DNA of 64,000 nt. It comes from Vallitalea sp. (GTDB taxonomy: Bacteria; Bacillota; Clostridia; Lachnospirales; Vallitaleaceae). The position numbers were made by a program, and so were the translations under genes. The stretch spans positions 33,570-97,569 of the forward strand of contig JAOARM010000004.1 of NCBI GenBank assembly GCA_025210515.1. The letters are read 5' to 3'. The notes beneath the pieces were generated by a model that saw nothing but the letters and a program-made list of their open reading frames with translations, was not told the origin of the DNA and did no database searches. Within the stretch, counting starts at the first letter, position 1. Each line of letters begins with the position of its first letter. Below are positions 43,718 to 53,234 of the stretch, one piece after another.

Positions 43718-45115
43718 ATGAATAGACCAAATATATTATTTATAATGTCAGATGAACATGCAGCTTCTGTTTTGGGATCAGCAGGAGATAAAGTAGTTAA
43801 AACGCCCAATTTAGACAAGTTAGCAAAAGAAGGTGTTAGCTTTGATAACTGTTATACACCGTCACCTATATGTGTACCAGCAAGGCTGTCTATTACTGCG
43901 GGTAAATATATAAGTAAGTGTGGTGCATGGAGTAACGAAAGTATGCTGGAAAGTGATAATATAAACTCAGTAGCTACTGTATTACAAGAACAGGGATATG
44001 ACTGTTACTTAGGAGGGAAAATGCATTATTCTAGAGAACGAAGATATGGATTTAATGAACTATATCCCTTTTGGACTAATACTAACATAAGAAAAAAATA
44101 TAATAAACGAATTGATTTATCAGATGGTGAATTTGATAAAAGCGAAAGTCATCTTTCAAAAAGATTTGCAGATTTTTATGTAGGTAATGACAATAGAGTA
44201 ATGGATCATGATTACCAAGTAACTAAAACATGTTGTCAGTTTATAAAAAGACGAAAATCAAATGATAATCCATTTTTCTTAATAGCAGGGTATCTTGCAC
44301 CTCATTTTCCACTTATTGTTAAGCAAGAGTATTATGATTTATATAATAATAAAGTATCTATGCCAGAGATAGAAGAAGGACACTTAGAGTCTATGCCTAA
44401 ACATTATAAGGTTATGAGAAAAGCCTTTGGCTGTGATAATGTGAATGAATCTCTAGTGAGGAAAGGCAGGGAACTATATTATGGATTAGTTACCTGGCTA
44501 GATGAACAAATTGGATTACTCCTTGATACACTTAATGATTCAGAAATTAAAAATAATACAATCGTAATCTATACAAGTGATCATGGAGAAAATATGGGAG
44601 AACACGGATTGTGGTGGAAAAATTCAATGTATGATTGTTCAGCTAAAGTACCTTTAATAGTAAGTTGGCCAGAAAATTGGTGTAATGGAGAACGAAAAAC
44701 AGAAGTATGTAATCTGGTAGATGTGATACAGACTATTTTAGATGTGTGTGGAGTGGATAGCCCTCATGATTGGGATGGAGATTCCATGTTAAAGTTGTTA
44801 AATAATGAAGAGAATAATTGGAAAGATTATGCAATAAGTGAATACTATGCACATAATATTGCTGCTGGACATTGCATGATAAGAAAGGGAGAATATAAAT
44901 ATGTTTATTTTAATAAGATAGATGATAATAATCCAGCACAAAGACAATTGTTTAACCTAAAAAAAGATTCAAAGGAGTTTAACAATCTTGTAGAAGATGA
45001 TAAATATAAAAAATTAATTGCAGAACTACATGAATTATTAGTAAAAGAACTTGGAAGAGATCCAGAAGAAATAGAAAGGGAAGCTAGAGAAGTTATACAG
45101 CAAAATAATATTTAG
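43718..45115 (+). CDS. Sulfatase (type I, Cys-type), cytoplasmic
   Basis: This 465-residue arylsulfatase-family protein has the formylglycine motif CVPAR with Cys52. LFIMSDEHAASVLGSAGD at the N-terminus contains the metal Asp. YTSDHGENMGEHGLWWKNSMYD near residue 285 supplies metal and Lys residues. YLAPHFPLIV matches the AxPHxP region. It has no signal peptide. It lies 38 bases after GH88, with AAAGGAAG before the ATG, and likely removes sulfate from the disaccharides that GH88 splits. A DUF3604 remnant follows directly. Confidence 0.93.
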   Translation: MNRPNILFIMSDEHAASVLGSAGDKVVKTPNLDKLAKEGVSFDNCYTPSPICVPARLSITAGKYISKCGAWSNESMLESDNINSVATVLQEQGYDCYLGGKMHYSRERRYGFNELYPFWTNTNIRKKYNKRIDLSDGEFDKSESHLSKRFADFYVGNDNRVMDHDYQVTKTCCQFIKRRKSNDNPFFLIAGYLAPHFPLIVKQEYYDLYNNKVSMPEIEEGHLESMPKHYKVMRKAFGCDNVNESLVRKGRELYYGLVTWLDEQIGLLLDTLNDSEIKNNTIVIYTSDHGENMGEHGLWWKNSMYDCSAKVPLIVSWPENWCNGERKTEVCNLVDVIQTILDVCGVDSPHDWDGDSMLKLLNNEENNWKDYAISEYYAHNIAAGHCMIRKGEYKYVYFNKIDDNNPAQRQLFNLKKDSKEFNNLVEDDKYKKLIAELHELLVKELGRDPEEIEREAREVIQQNNI

Positions 45116-45119
45116 ATTA

Positions 45120-45240
45120 GAGTAATACCAGATGAAGATAAAACTATAACATTACATATTCATTCAAATCTTACGCAAATATTAGAGATAAAGATGGTGG
45201 TGCTTCACCCCAAATGGGTTATACATATGCAAAAGCTTGA
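45120..45240 (+). pseudogene. Remnant of a DUF3604/PHP-like hydrolase gene
   Basis: Translation in one frame reads VIPDEDKTITLHIHSNLT. After a one-base shift the DNA continues as NIRDKDGGASPQMGYTYAKA and then a stop. This matches GDLHIHSNLTANIRDNDCGAFPSQGYSYAEK of the intact protein at 7534-9420, including the metal motif HIHS. No start codon, frameshifted and lacking the rest, so clearly a relic. From 45241 to about 45420 I see no further homology or signals. Confidence 0.8.
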
Positions 45241-45424
45241 TTAAATTCTTATAAAAGATATAAGCAAAAGAAAGGAATTCTAAAGAAAATACTAGAAAGT
45301 TCTAATTTGATTCTATTAATCTAAACTATGTCACACTATATATATACTTCATATTTACAAATAGAGCTCTAGTGGGTAAAATTTTAGCAGATATCTAAAT
45401 AACTTTCTAGCTAGGATACAGAAT

Positions 45425-45448
45425 TTCAACTTGTAATTCAACTTGTAA
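45425..45448. repeat. Tandem 12-bp repeat before the LplB-type gene
   Basis: TTCAACTTGTAA occurs twice in direct succession (45425-45436 and 45437-45448), 24 bases before the permease start. AraC-family activators often bind direct repeats, and TTGTAA also occurs twice just before the AraC gene at 51017. Function is a guess. Confidence 0.4.
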
Positions 45449-45472
45449 ATTTAATATGGAATGAGGAGTAAT

Positions 45473-46429
45473 ATGAAAGCATTAAAAAAAAGGATAAAAA
45501 AATATTTCAAAACAATGAAATATGAAACTAAAAAAGAATTATGTAAAAATTGGAGATTATATGTCCTTATTATTCTTCCGGTTGTATATTTAATAATATT
45601 TAAGTATTCTTCCATGTATTGGCTACAAATTGCATTTAAAGATTATGATATCGCAAAGGGAATTAATGGAAGTAAGTGGGTAGGATTAGAACACTTTAAG
45701 AGGTTTGTAACTTCATATCAGTTTTGGAAGTTATTAAAGAATACTTTATTGTTAAGCTTTTACCAATTAGTAGCATCATTTCCACTTCCAATTATTTTAG
45801 CTCTAAGTATTAACTATGCAAGAAGTAAATTCTATAAAAAAACAGCTCAAATGATTACATATGCACCACATTTTATTTCGGTAGTAGTTATCGTTGGAAT
45901 GATGTATCAGTTTTTTGGTACAAGATTTGGTTTAGTTAATTCAGTTATTAAATTATTTGGTGGTTCACCAATAGACTTTATGGGAAATCCTCGGTCATTT
46001 AGACATATGTATGTTTGGTCAAGTGTCTGGCAAAATGTTGGCTATTCTGCAATTATATATATAGCAGCTTTAGCAGCTATACCACCTGAGCTACACGAGG
46101 CAGCTGTTGTTGATGGTGCAAGTAAATTGAAACGAATGATTCATGTGGATTTGCCTGGTCTTCTGCCAACTGCCGTAATAATACTAATAATGAATGTGGG
46201 TAAGATTCTAAATATTGGTTTTGAAAAAGCATTATTACTACAAAATCCTATGAATGTAAGTCAATCTGAAATAATTGCAACATTTGTATATAAAATAGGT
46301 TTAACATCTACAATGCCTAATTTTTCTTATCCTGCTGCCATTGGATTATTTCAATCTTTTATAGCTTTTATATTAGTTATTACAGTGAATAAAATATCTA
46401 GAAAGTTTAGTGAAACCAGTTTATGGTAG
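45473..46429 (+). CDS. LplB-type polysaccharide ABC transporter permease
   Basis: This 318-residue permease has six predicted helices and the family start YVLIILPVVYLIIFKYSSMYWLQIAFKDYDIAKG. The ATPase-contact loop reads ELHEAAVVDGASKLKRMIHVDLPGLLP. The ATG at 45473 is used because GAGGAG (45463-45468) overlaps an upstream in-frame ATG at 45461. The next two genes complete the importer. Expected to import sulfated oligosaccharides. Confidence 0.93.
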   Translation: MKALKKRIKKYFKTMKYETKKELCKNWRLYVLIILPVVYLIIFKYSSMYWLQIAFKDYDIAKGINGSKWVGLEHFKRFVTSYQFWKLLKNTLLLSFYQLVASFPLPIILALSINYARSKFYKKTAQMITYAPHFISVVVIVGMMYQFFGTRFGLVNSVIKLFGGSPIDFMGNPRSFRHMYVWSSVWQNVGYSAIIYIAALAAIPPELHEAAVVDGASKLKRMIHVDLPGLLPTAVIILIMNVGKILNIGFEKALLLQNPMNVSQSEIIATFVYKIGLTSTMPNFSYPAAIGLFQSFIAFILVITVNKISRKFSETSLW

Positions 46430-46445
46430 AAGGGGGCTTATTTGA

Positions 46446-47330
46446 ATGAAAACAACGGGAAGTGACCGAACTTTTACTATTGTTAACGAAATAATTCTAG
46501 GATTATTTTTAATTATAATATTATATCCTTTGATTTACATTATTAGTGCTTCTTTTAGCTCTGGATATGCGGTAACAACAGGTAGAGTATGGTTATGGCC
46601 AGTAGACTTTAATTTAGAGGGTTACAAGGCAGTTTTTAAACATGATATGATTGCAACGGGTTATCTAAATAGTTTATTTTATATGTTTATTGGAACAGTA
46701 ATTAATGTAGGATTAACGATAATGGCAGCATATCCACTTTCAAGGAAAGATTTTAAAATAAGAAACATTATCATGTTTTTGTTTGTTTTTACCATGATGT
46801 TTAAACCGGGAATGATACCAGATTATTTATTGATTAAAAATATAGGACTTTTAGATAGCCGCTGGGCATTGTTATTACCAAAAGCAATTTTAGTGTACAA
46901 CTTGATTATTACTAGAACTTATTTTCAAACAAATATATCTGATGAATTGTTAGAGGCATCAAAGTTAGATGGATGTACAGATTTTCAGTTTCTTAGAAAA
47001 ATTGTGATCCCATTATCTAAGCCAATTATATCAGTAATCGTACTTTTATATGCTGTAGGACACTGGAATAGATATTTTGATGCAATGTTATATATTAGTT
47101 CACCAAGTAAGATGCCTCTACAAATTATTTTAAGAGATATTTTAATAACTAATCAAATAGATTCAAGTATGCTTGATGGTGACGTACAATCAATGTTGGA
47201 TAAACAAAACTTACAAGAGTTATTAAAGTATTCATTAATTATTTTATCTAGCTTACCATTGTTAATATTATATCCTTTAATACAGAAGTTTTTTGAAAAA
47301 GGAATAATGGTAGGTTCAATAAAAGGATAA
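46446..47330 (+). CDS. LplC-type polysaccharide ABC transporter permease
   Basis: This 294-residue permease has six predicted helices and FNLEGYKAVFKHDMIATGYLNSLFYMFIGT, typical of LplC/YtcP proteins. The EAA-type loop is LLEASKLDGCTDFQFLRKIVIPLSKP. It ends with FFEKGIMVGSIKG. It starts after AGAAGGGGG, 17 bases behind the first permease gene. Confidence 0.93.
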   Translation: MKTTGSDRTFTIVNEIILGLFLIIILYPLIYIISASFSSGYAVTTGRVWLWPVDFNLEGYKAVFKHDMIATGYLNSLFYMFIGTVINVGLTIMAAYPLSRKDFKIRNIIMFLFVFTMMFKPGMIPDYLLIKNIGLLDSRWALLLPKAILVYNLIITRTYFQTNISDELLEASKLDGCTDFQFLRKIVIPLSKPIISVIVLLYAVGHWNRYFDAMLYISSPSKMPLQIILRDILITNQIDSSMLDGDVQSMLDKQNLQELLKYSLIILSSLPLLILYPLIQKFFEKGIMVGSIKG

Positions 47331-47351
47331 GAAAAAAGGAGATGAAGTAAG

Positions 47352-49025
47352 ATGAAAAAAATTTTTTCAATCATTCTTAGTATTTGTTTGATCATTTCAA
47401 TTCTAGTAGGATGTCAAAATGAACAAAAAGTACAGCAAAAGGATAATGGTTATATACAAGATACAAGTAAAGAGATAGATTCAATTATGACACCAATTGG
47501 AACACTTCCTATAGTAAAGGAAAAAATTACTTTAACAGTAGCGACACACACTAAATCTTCAGAAGTTGATGATTTTGCTAATAACGAATTTACAAAATGG
47601 TTAGAGGAAAAAACGAATATACATATTGAGTGGATAACAGCTGATAAAGGAGAGTATAAATCTAAACTAAATCTTTTAATAGCTGGTGGAGATTATCCAG
47701 ATATAATTATGAGGAGTAATTTTTCAATAGGTGAGCAGGTATTATATGAGGAACAAGGTATATTAACCCCATTAAATGACTTGATAGAAAAATATGCACA
47801 AAATACAAAAAATATATTTGAACAGTATCCAGACATAAAAGATGTATTTACATTATCTAATGGTGACATAGTAGCATTACCACTTATTTCTGATGTGTAT
47901 CATACTACTATGTCTCAAAAAATGTGGGTATATAAACCATGGTTAGATAAATTAGGATTAGAAGTTCCTACAACAACAGAAGAGTATTATCAAATGTTAA
48001 AAGCTTTTAAAGAACAAGATCCTAATGGTAATGGTATTGATGATGAGATACCATTGGCAGGTTCAACTATAAAGGATATGACACTAGTTGGATATCTTAT
48101 GAATCCATTTATTTATAGTCCATATGATAATAAAACACCATCTTCAAGATTAATTTTACAAGATGGAAAAGTAGTAGCACCATATTATGAAGAGGAATGG
48201 AAAGAAGGATTAAAATATATTCATAAATTGTATTCAGAGGGATTAATAGCACCAGAGTCATTTGTACAAAATAAAAATCAGATGATCCAATTAGGGGAAA
48301 ATCCAGATGTGGCTATATTAGGATCAGTTCCTGCAAGATTTCCTTTACACTTTGCTCACGTAGGTGGTGAAAGTAGAAGATGGTTGGAATATACAACGAT
48401 ACCTCCTTTAGAAGGTCCAGGTGGGCAGAGAATAGCTAGATATCAACCAGTAGTTGGTGAGGCTGCATTTCATATTACAAGTAAGTGTGAGTATCCTGAG
48501 ATAGCAATGAGATTAGCAGATTTATTATATGATGAAGAAATTATGATGAGATCAATATTTGGTGTTCCAGGTGTAGATTGGGATAAGGCTGATGAAGGAC
48601 AAATAGCTGTTACAGGTGAGCAGGCAAAATATAAGTTATTAAGGCCAAAATCAGAGGTTCCTATTAATAGTCATTGGGCACAAGGTAGTCACAGTTGTCG
48701 TTCAGGGGAATTTTCATTAAGTTGGGTTATGAATGAGGATAATATGTTAGATAAACTATTATATGAGGAAACACTAAATAATTATGAAGATTACAAAGCA
48801 CCACATGATATGATTTTTCCAGAAATATATACAACAAAAGAGCAGTCTGAAGAGATTGTAGATATAGAAATGGCTTTAGAACAATTTGTAAATGAAATGA
48901 CAATAAACTTTATTATAGGAGTTTCAGATATTGAGAAAGAATGGAATGGCTATTTAAAAGAACTTGAGAACATTGGTATAAAAAGATATTTAGAGTTGTA
49001 TCAACAAGCATATGAAAGTAAATAA
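47352..49025 (+). CDS. LplA-type extracellular solute-binding lipoprotein
   Basis: This 557-residue binding protein has a lipoprotein signal with lipobox LVGC (Cys near residue 21). LTVATHTKSSEVDDFANNEFTKWLEEKTNIHIEW and LNLLIAGGDYPDIIMRSNFS are typical of the large LplA-like receptors that partner LplBC permeases. WAQGSHSCRSGEFSLSW near residue 440 lies in the presumed ligand half. No ATPase gene accompanies it, so a shared ATPase is expected. Ligand is inferred to be a uronate-, fucose- and sulfate-containing oligosaccharide from its neighbours. Confidence 0.92.
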   Translation: MKKIFSIILSICLIISILVGCQNEQKVQQKDNGYIQDTSKEIDSIMTPIGTLPIVKEKITLTVATHTKSSEVDDFANNEFTKWLEEKTNIHIEWITADKGEYKSKLNLLIAGGDYPDIIMRSNFSIGEQVLYEEQGILTPLNDLIEKYAQNTKNIFEQYPDIKDVFTLSNGDIVALPLISDVYHTTMSQKMWVYKPWLDKLGLEVPTTTEEYYQMLKAFKEQDPNGNGIDDEIPLAGSTIKDMTLVGYLMNPFIYSPYDNKTPSSRLILQDGKVVAPYYEEEWKEGLKYIHKLYSEGLIAPESFVQNKNQMIQLGENPDVAILGSVPARFPLHFAHVGGESRRWLEYTTIPPLEGPGGQRIARYQPVVGEAAFHITSKCEYPEIAMRLADLLYDEEIMMRSIFGVPGVDWDKADEGQIAVTGEQAKYKLLRPKSEVPINSHWAQGSHSCRSGEFSLSWVMNEDNMLDKLLYEETLNNYEDYKAPHDMIFPEIYTTKEQSEEIVDIEMALEQFVNEMTINFIIGVSDIEKEWNGYLKELENIGIKRYLELYQQAYESK

Positions 49026-49047
49026 TAAGAAATAGAAGATAGTTATA

Positions 49048-49077
49048 ATTAAGCCAGGGTACTTGCCTTGGCTTAAT
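49048..49077 (+). terminator. Hairpin after the LplA-type gene
   Basis: ATTAAGCCA (49048-49056) pairs with TGGCTTAAT (49069-49077) with extra GG/CC inside. There is no T-run, so it is more likely an mRNA-stabilising or processing hairpin than a full terminator. Confidence 0.4.
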
Positions 49078-49153
49078 ATTAATGATGCTCTTTGGAGATT
49101 AGCATTGATAAGATATTTGTGAGTAATAGGCATTAATATGGGAGGAATATTAT

Positions 49154-50944
49154 ATGACAATAAGAAGTGCACCTGAAATGATAGACAGTCAATATACTAA
49201 TTATTTAGACTTTATATTAAATAATTATAATACAATAGATAGAAAAGAAGATAATCGCTTACAGTGGTGGAAAGAGGCGAAGTTTGGATTATTTATTCAC
49301 TGGGGATTATATTCCAAATTGGCTGGTAGATGGAAAGATAAAGAGATTAATGGTTTAGGTGAATGGATTATGTATTTTGGAAAAATCCCTATAAAACAAT
49401 ATGAAGTAATTGCGCAAGAATTTAATCCATCTGATTTTAAAGCACATGAATGGGTAAAATTAGCTAAAGATACAGGGATGAAATATTTAATTATAACAAG
49501 TAAACATCATGATGGATTTGCTATGTATCATTCAAAATGTTCCAAGTATAACATAGTAGATGCAACACCTTTTAATAGAGATCCATTAAAAGAGTTAGCT
49601 AATGAATGTCATAAACAGGGAATAAAGCTATGCTTTTATTATTCACATGCCATAGATTTTCATCACCCTCATGCATTTAGAAATGATATTTTTCATCCTA
49701 ATAGAAAGACGTGGAATTTTGAAGTATATCTTGAAGAAAAAGTTAAACCGCAATTAAGAGAACTATTAACTAACTATGGAGAAGTCTCAATGATTTGGTT
49801 TGATATGCCTGAACAAATTGAGCCAAAATATTCAAAACAAATTAAAGAATTGGTATTATCAATACAACCTGAATGCCTTATTGGCGGCAGGCTTGGTCAC
49901 GGATACGAAGATTATGTTAGTATGGGTGATAATGAGTATCCAGAAGTTGTTTATGATTTTCCATGGGAATCAGTTGGGACGATAAATGACACATGGGGAT
50001 ATAAAGAGTACGATATTAATTGGAAATCTTCAAATGACATATTAAGATTACTAACAACAATTATAGGTAGAGGAGGGAATTATAATCTTAATTTAGGACC
50101 AACTTCTGAAGGAGTTATTCCAAAACCTAGTTGTGAAGTATTAAAGGAAATTGGAGAATGGATGAAAAAAAATGGTGAGGCAATATATGGATGCCAAGGG
50201 TCACCATTAACTTATAATGTTGCATGGGGAGCGATTACTACAAAAACAAATAGAATTTATTTGCATGTTTATGATTCGGAAAATGAAGAGATTGAGCTTT
50301 TAGGAATTTGTAGTAGAGTAAAGTGGGCAAAAATTTTATCCAATAATACATCCATAGATTTTCAACAAATAATAGAAAAAGATAGAAAAGAAATTAAGGT
50401 AAAACTACCTCAAAATATAAGAAGTAAATATATTACTGTTATTGTCCTAGAATTTGAAGATGAAATAAAAGTTGAAATGACTAATGAAGTAGCTGGTTAT
50501 ATTACATTAGTACCAAGTAATGCAACTGTTCATAGAGCTAAAACAGACTCAAGGCTTCAAGTGGATAAGAGAGGTATAGCTATTAATTGGGTTAATGTAG
50601 AAGATTGGTTAAGTTGGGAAATTGAACTAACAAAACCTGGAGATTATGAAATAGAAATTATAACAAGAACTCAAAAATATAATGCTAGGTGGAAGGGTGA
50701 ATGGTTCGGACAACACCAATTCTTAATAGAAATGGGAGAACAGAGAATTAATTGTAAATTACAAGAGGATAAAAGGGTTAGACCCACTGAGTTATATTAT
50801 TATGACAATATTATTTCAAAATGTGGAAAGGTTCGAATAAATAAAAAAGGTAAGCACCAATTCAAATTAAAACCAATATGGCTAAATACAGAATTAAATT
50901 TAGGTCCTAAAGTATGCTTTGTTCAATTAAAAAAATTAGATTAG
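49154..50944 (+). CDS. GH29 alpha-L-fucosidase
   Basis: This 596-residue GH29 enzyme removes alpha-linked L-fucose. LQWWKEAKFGLFIHWGLYSK (about residues 36-55), YLIITSKHHDGFAMYHSK (about 113-130) and VSMIWFDMPEQI mark the barrel, with Asp217 in WFD as the likely nucleophile. The region after about residue 340 is a beta-sandwich tail, ending with a C-terminal carbohydrate-binding-like part. No signal peptide, so it works on imported fragments. It starts after GGGAGG. Fucosidase, GH88 and sulfatases in one locus fit a fucosylated, sulfated, uronate-containing glycan. Confidence 0.92.
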   Translation: MTIRSAPEMIDSQYTNYLDFILNNYNTIDRKEDNRLQWWKEAKFGLFIHWGLYSKLAGRWKDKEINGLGEWIMYFGKIPIKQYEVIAQEFNPSDFKAHEWVKLAKDTGMKYLIITSKHHDGFAMYHSKCSKYNIVDATPFNRDPLKELANECHKQGIKLCFYYSHAIDFHHPHAFRNDIFHPNRKTWNFEVYLEEKVKPQLRELLTNYGEVSMIWFDMPEQIEPKYSKQIKELVLSIQPECLIGGRLGHGYEDYVSMGDNEYPEVVYDFPWESVGTINDTWGYKEYDINWKSSNDILRLLTTIIGRGGNYNLNLGPTSEGVIPKPSCEVLKEIGEWMKKNGEAIYGCQGSPLTYNVAWGAITTKTNRIYLHVYDSENEEIELLGICSRVKWAKILSNNTSIDFQQIIEKDRKEIKVKLPQNIRSKYITVIVLEFEDEIKVEMTNEVAGYITLVPSNATVHRAKTDSRLQVDKRGIAINWVNVEDWLSWEIELTKPGDYEIEIITRTQKYNARWKGEWFGQHQFLIEMGEQRINCKLQEDKRVRPTELYYYDNIISKCGKVRINKKGKHQFKLKPIWLNTELNLGPKVCFVQLKKLD

Positions 50945-51016
50945 AATTGTAAGTTGTAATGTATTACTATTATATATATACTATAAAATAAATAATCAAC
51001 TTTTGGGGTGGCGGGT

Positions 51017-53206
51017 ATGAGAACAAAGTTATATACTAGATATTTTAGTACATCAATTATAATACTAATTGTACCATTATTCATTGGAGTGATTGCTTAT
51101 AATATTGCTTTTAATGCGGTTGAAAAAAAACAAAAAGATTCAAATATGGCTATATTAGAGCAGAGTATAGAAGTTTTAGAATATCGTTTTGAAGAGGTAG
51201 GCAACATATTAGAACAATTAACAGTTCATAATAAAGTACAGAAAAATATAAATGTGAAAGATTTTTATACACAACAAAATATTGTACTATTAAGAGATAT
51301 TATTACTAATCTCTTAAACTATAATATGTCAAATAATTTTTTACACGATTACTATATTATTTTAAAAAAAGGTGAAGTAGCTGTATCAGCTTCTACTGCT
51401 TATAAATTAAAAAATTTTTATAATACTTATTTTTATAATTCTATAGGTAATTATGAACAATGGTATAGTGATATTTTAGATGTTTATCACATGAAGGATT
51501 TTTTCAAGTATAAAGCTTATGAAATTAATGGAGACTCTGTATTAATTGCGTATATGCAATCTATAGGATTTGGTAAAGACATAAAAGGAACAGTTATTGG
51601 ATTTGTGAAAGAGGAAGAAGTTCAAAGTATGTTAAAAAGGTTAAATATATCAGATGGTGGATTTGCCTATATAATTGATAAAACTGGTGAAGTAGTAACA
51701 TCTCTTTCAACGAATTCTGATAAGTTAGATACTATTGAAATTCCTGAGAATAAAGATAAAGATTTATTTTCAAAGAATATAAATAATAAGCAAATGATGA
51801 TAAGTTATGCAAAATCCCGCAAATTAGGATGGACCTTTGTAGTAGCTCAACCTAGTGGTGGCGTTATGAAAGAAGTTAATCAAATAAAATATTTGATCAT
51901 GATTATATCATCTATCGCTTTAATAATAGGCTTAGCACTTGTTATATATGTAACTTATAATAATATGAGACCAGTAAAGCTACTAGCAGACGATAATAAG
52001 AGGTTATCGGAAGAGTTGACAGCCCAAATCCCTTTGCTTAAGAGTGTATTTATAGAAAGGTTATTACGTGGTTCATTTAAGACATCTGAGGAAATACAAA
52101 ATAGACAAAAAAAGTTAAATATGACATTGGTAGGAATCAATTATGGAGTTGTAATAATATGCATAAAAGATACTTATGATAAAACGAATGATGATTTAAC
52201 AATAAAGCACTTATTAGTAAAAGATACTATAACAAATTTAGTTAAAAAGAATGTTTATTTTAATGATGTTGATGATAATAAAATAGCTATGGTATTCTCC
52301 TTTGAAGAAGATATGGAAGAGTGTACAGGTATATTAGAAAATATAATAAATTCCATTTACCCAAAAGTAAACACTATTACTAATTGTAATACAATTTATT
52401 CAATAGGAGATATTTGTTCAAATATGATTGATATTCCTCGTTCGTTTGAGCAAGCAATGCAAGGAATAGATTATATAGAATTATATACTGATAAAAATTT
52501 AATAAGTTACTGTGATATTCCAAAATCAACAGAAGCATACTATTTTCCACAAGATATAGAAAATCGATTAATTAACTTAGTAAAATCTGGTGAAGAAAAA
52601 GAAGTAAATGCCCTATTAAGACAAATATGTAATGAAAATATAATTAACAGACAACTGTCTCCTGAAATAATAAATTTATTTTTAAATGATTTTCTAGGTG
52701 CTATAATAAAAGGATATGGACAAAATACAGTTAATGATATACCAATAGAAAAAAATATAAAAATATTAATTAACGAGTTTAATACATATGCAGATACCAA
52801 GAAATTGAGTAGTATATTAGAATTATATTCTGAGTTAACAGAATTCTATAATGGTAAAAAGAAAAGTCATAATGACAAGCTAAAATCAAGTATTATTAAT
52901 TATATATATGATAATTATAATAAGTATGATTTCTCACTAGTAAATGTGGCAGATCAATTTTGTTTAGCAGAAGCATATTTATCTCAATTTTTCAAAGAAC
53001 AAGTAGGGCAGAATTTTTCTGTTTATGTTCAAAATTTAAGAATGAGTAAGGCAGAAAAATTATTAATTGAAACCGATATGCCAATCAAAAAAATTATTCA
53101 GGAAGTGGGCTACAATTCGTTGAATACATTTGGTAAAGCATTTAAAAGAATACATGGTCTTAGTTCAACTGAATTTAGAAATTTATATGGTAAGAACAAT
53201 ATTTAA
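51017..53206 (+). CDS. Membrane-anchored AraC-family regulator (YesS-like)
   Basis: This 729-residue regulator has a first membrane helix (about residues 10-30), an extracytoplasmic Cache-like sensor to about 285 and a second helix at about 292-312. A cytoplasmic linker leads to an AraC double helix-turn-helix at the C-terminus (FSLVNVADQFCLAEAYLSQFFKEQVG, then IKKIIQEVGYNSLNTFGKAFKRIHGLSSTEFR). Such one-component membrane regulators sense extracellular glycans and activate adjacent Lpl-type importers. The ATG at 51017 follows GGGGTGG; a GTG at 51008 overlaps that site. The next sulfatase gene starts 28 bases after its stop. Confidence 0.92.
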   Translation: MRTKLYTRYFSTSIIILIVPLFIGVIAYNIAFNAVEKKQKDSNMAILEQSIEVLEYRFEEVGNILEQLTVHNKVQKNINVKDFYTQQNIVLLRDIITNLLNYNMSNNFLHDYYIILKKGEVAVSASTAYKLKNFYNTYFYNSIGNYEQWYSDILDVYHMKDFFKYKAYEINGDSVLIAYMQSIGFGKDIKGTVIGFVKEEEVQSMLKRLNISDGGFAYIIDKTGEVVTSLSTNSDKLDTIEIPENKDKDLFSKNINNKQMMISYAKSRKLGWTFVVAQPSGGVMKEVNQIKYLIMIISSIALIIGLALVIYVTYNNMRPVKLLADDNKRLSEELTAQIPLLKSVFIERLLRGSFKTSEEIQNRQKKLNMTLVGINYGVVIICIKDTYDKTNDDLTIKHLLVKDTITNLVKKNVYFNDVDDNKIAMVFSFEEDMEECTGILENIINSIYPKVNTITNCNTIYSIGDICSNMIDIPRSFEQAMQGIDYIELYTDKNLISYCDIPKSTEAYYFPQDIENRLINLVKSGEEKEVNALLRQICNENIINRQLSPEIINLFLNDFLGAIIKGYGQNTVNDIPIEKNIKILINEFNTYADTKKLSSILELYSELTEFYNGKKKSHNDKLKSSIINYIYDNYNKYDFSLVNVADQFCLAEAYLSQFFKEQVGQNFSVYVQNLRMSKAEKLLIETDMPIKKIIQEVGYNSLNTFGKAFKRIHGLSSTEFRNLYGKNNI

Positions 53207-53234
53207 CGTAGAAATTAAGGAAAGTGGTGAGATT

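Noticed and set aside
53130..53234. Upstream extension of the fourth sulfatase into the AraC-type gene
   Set aside because: It overlaps the regulator's conserved helix-turn-helix in another frame. The GTG at 53235 has a ribosome-binding site and starts at the normal sulfatase N-terminus.
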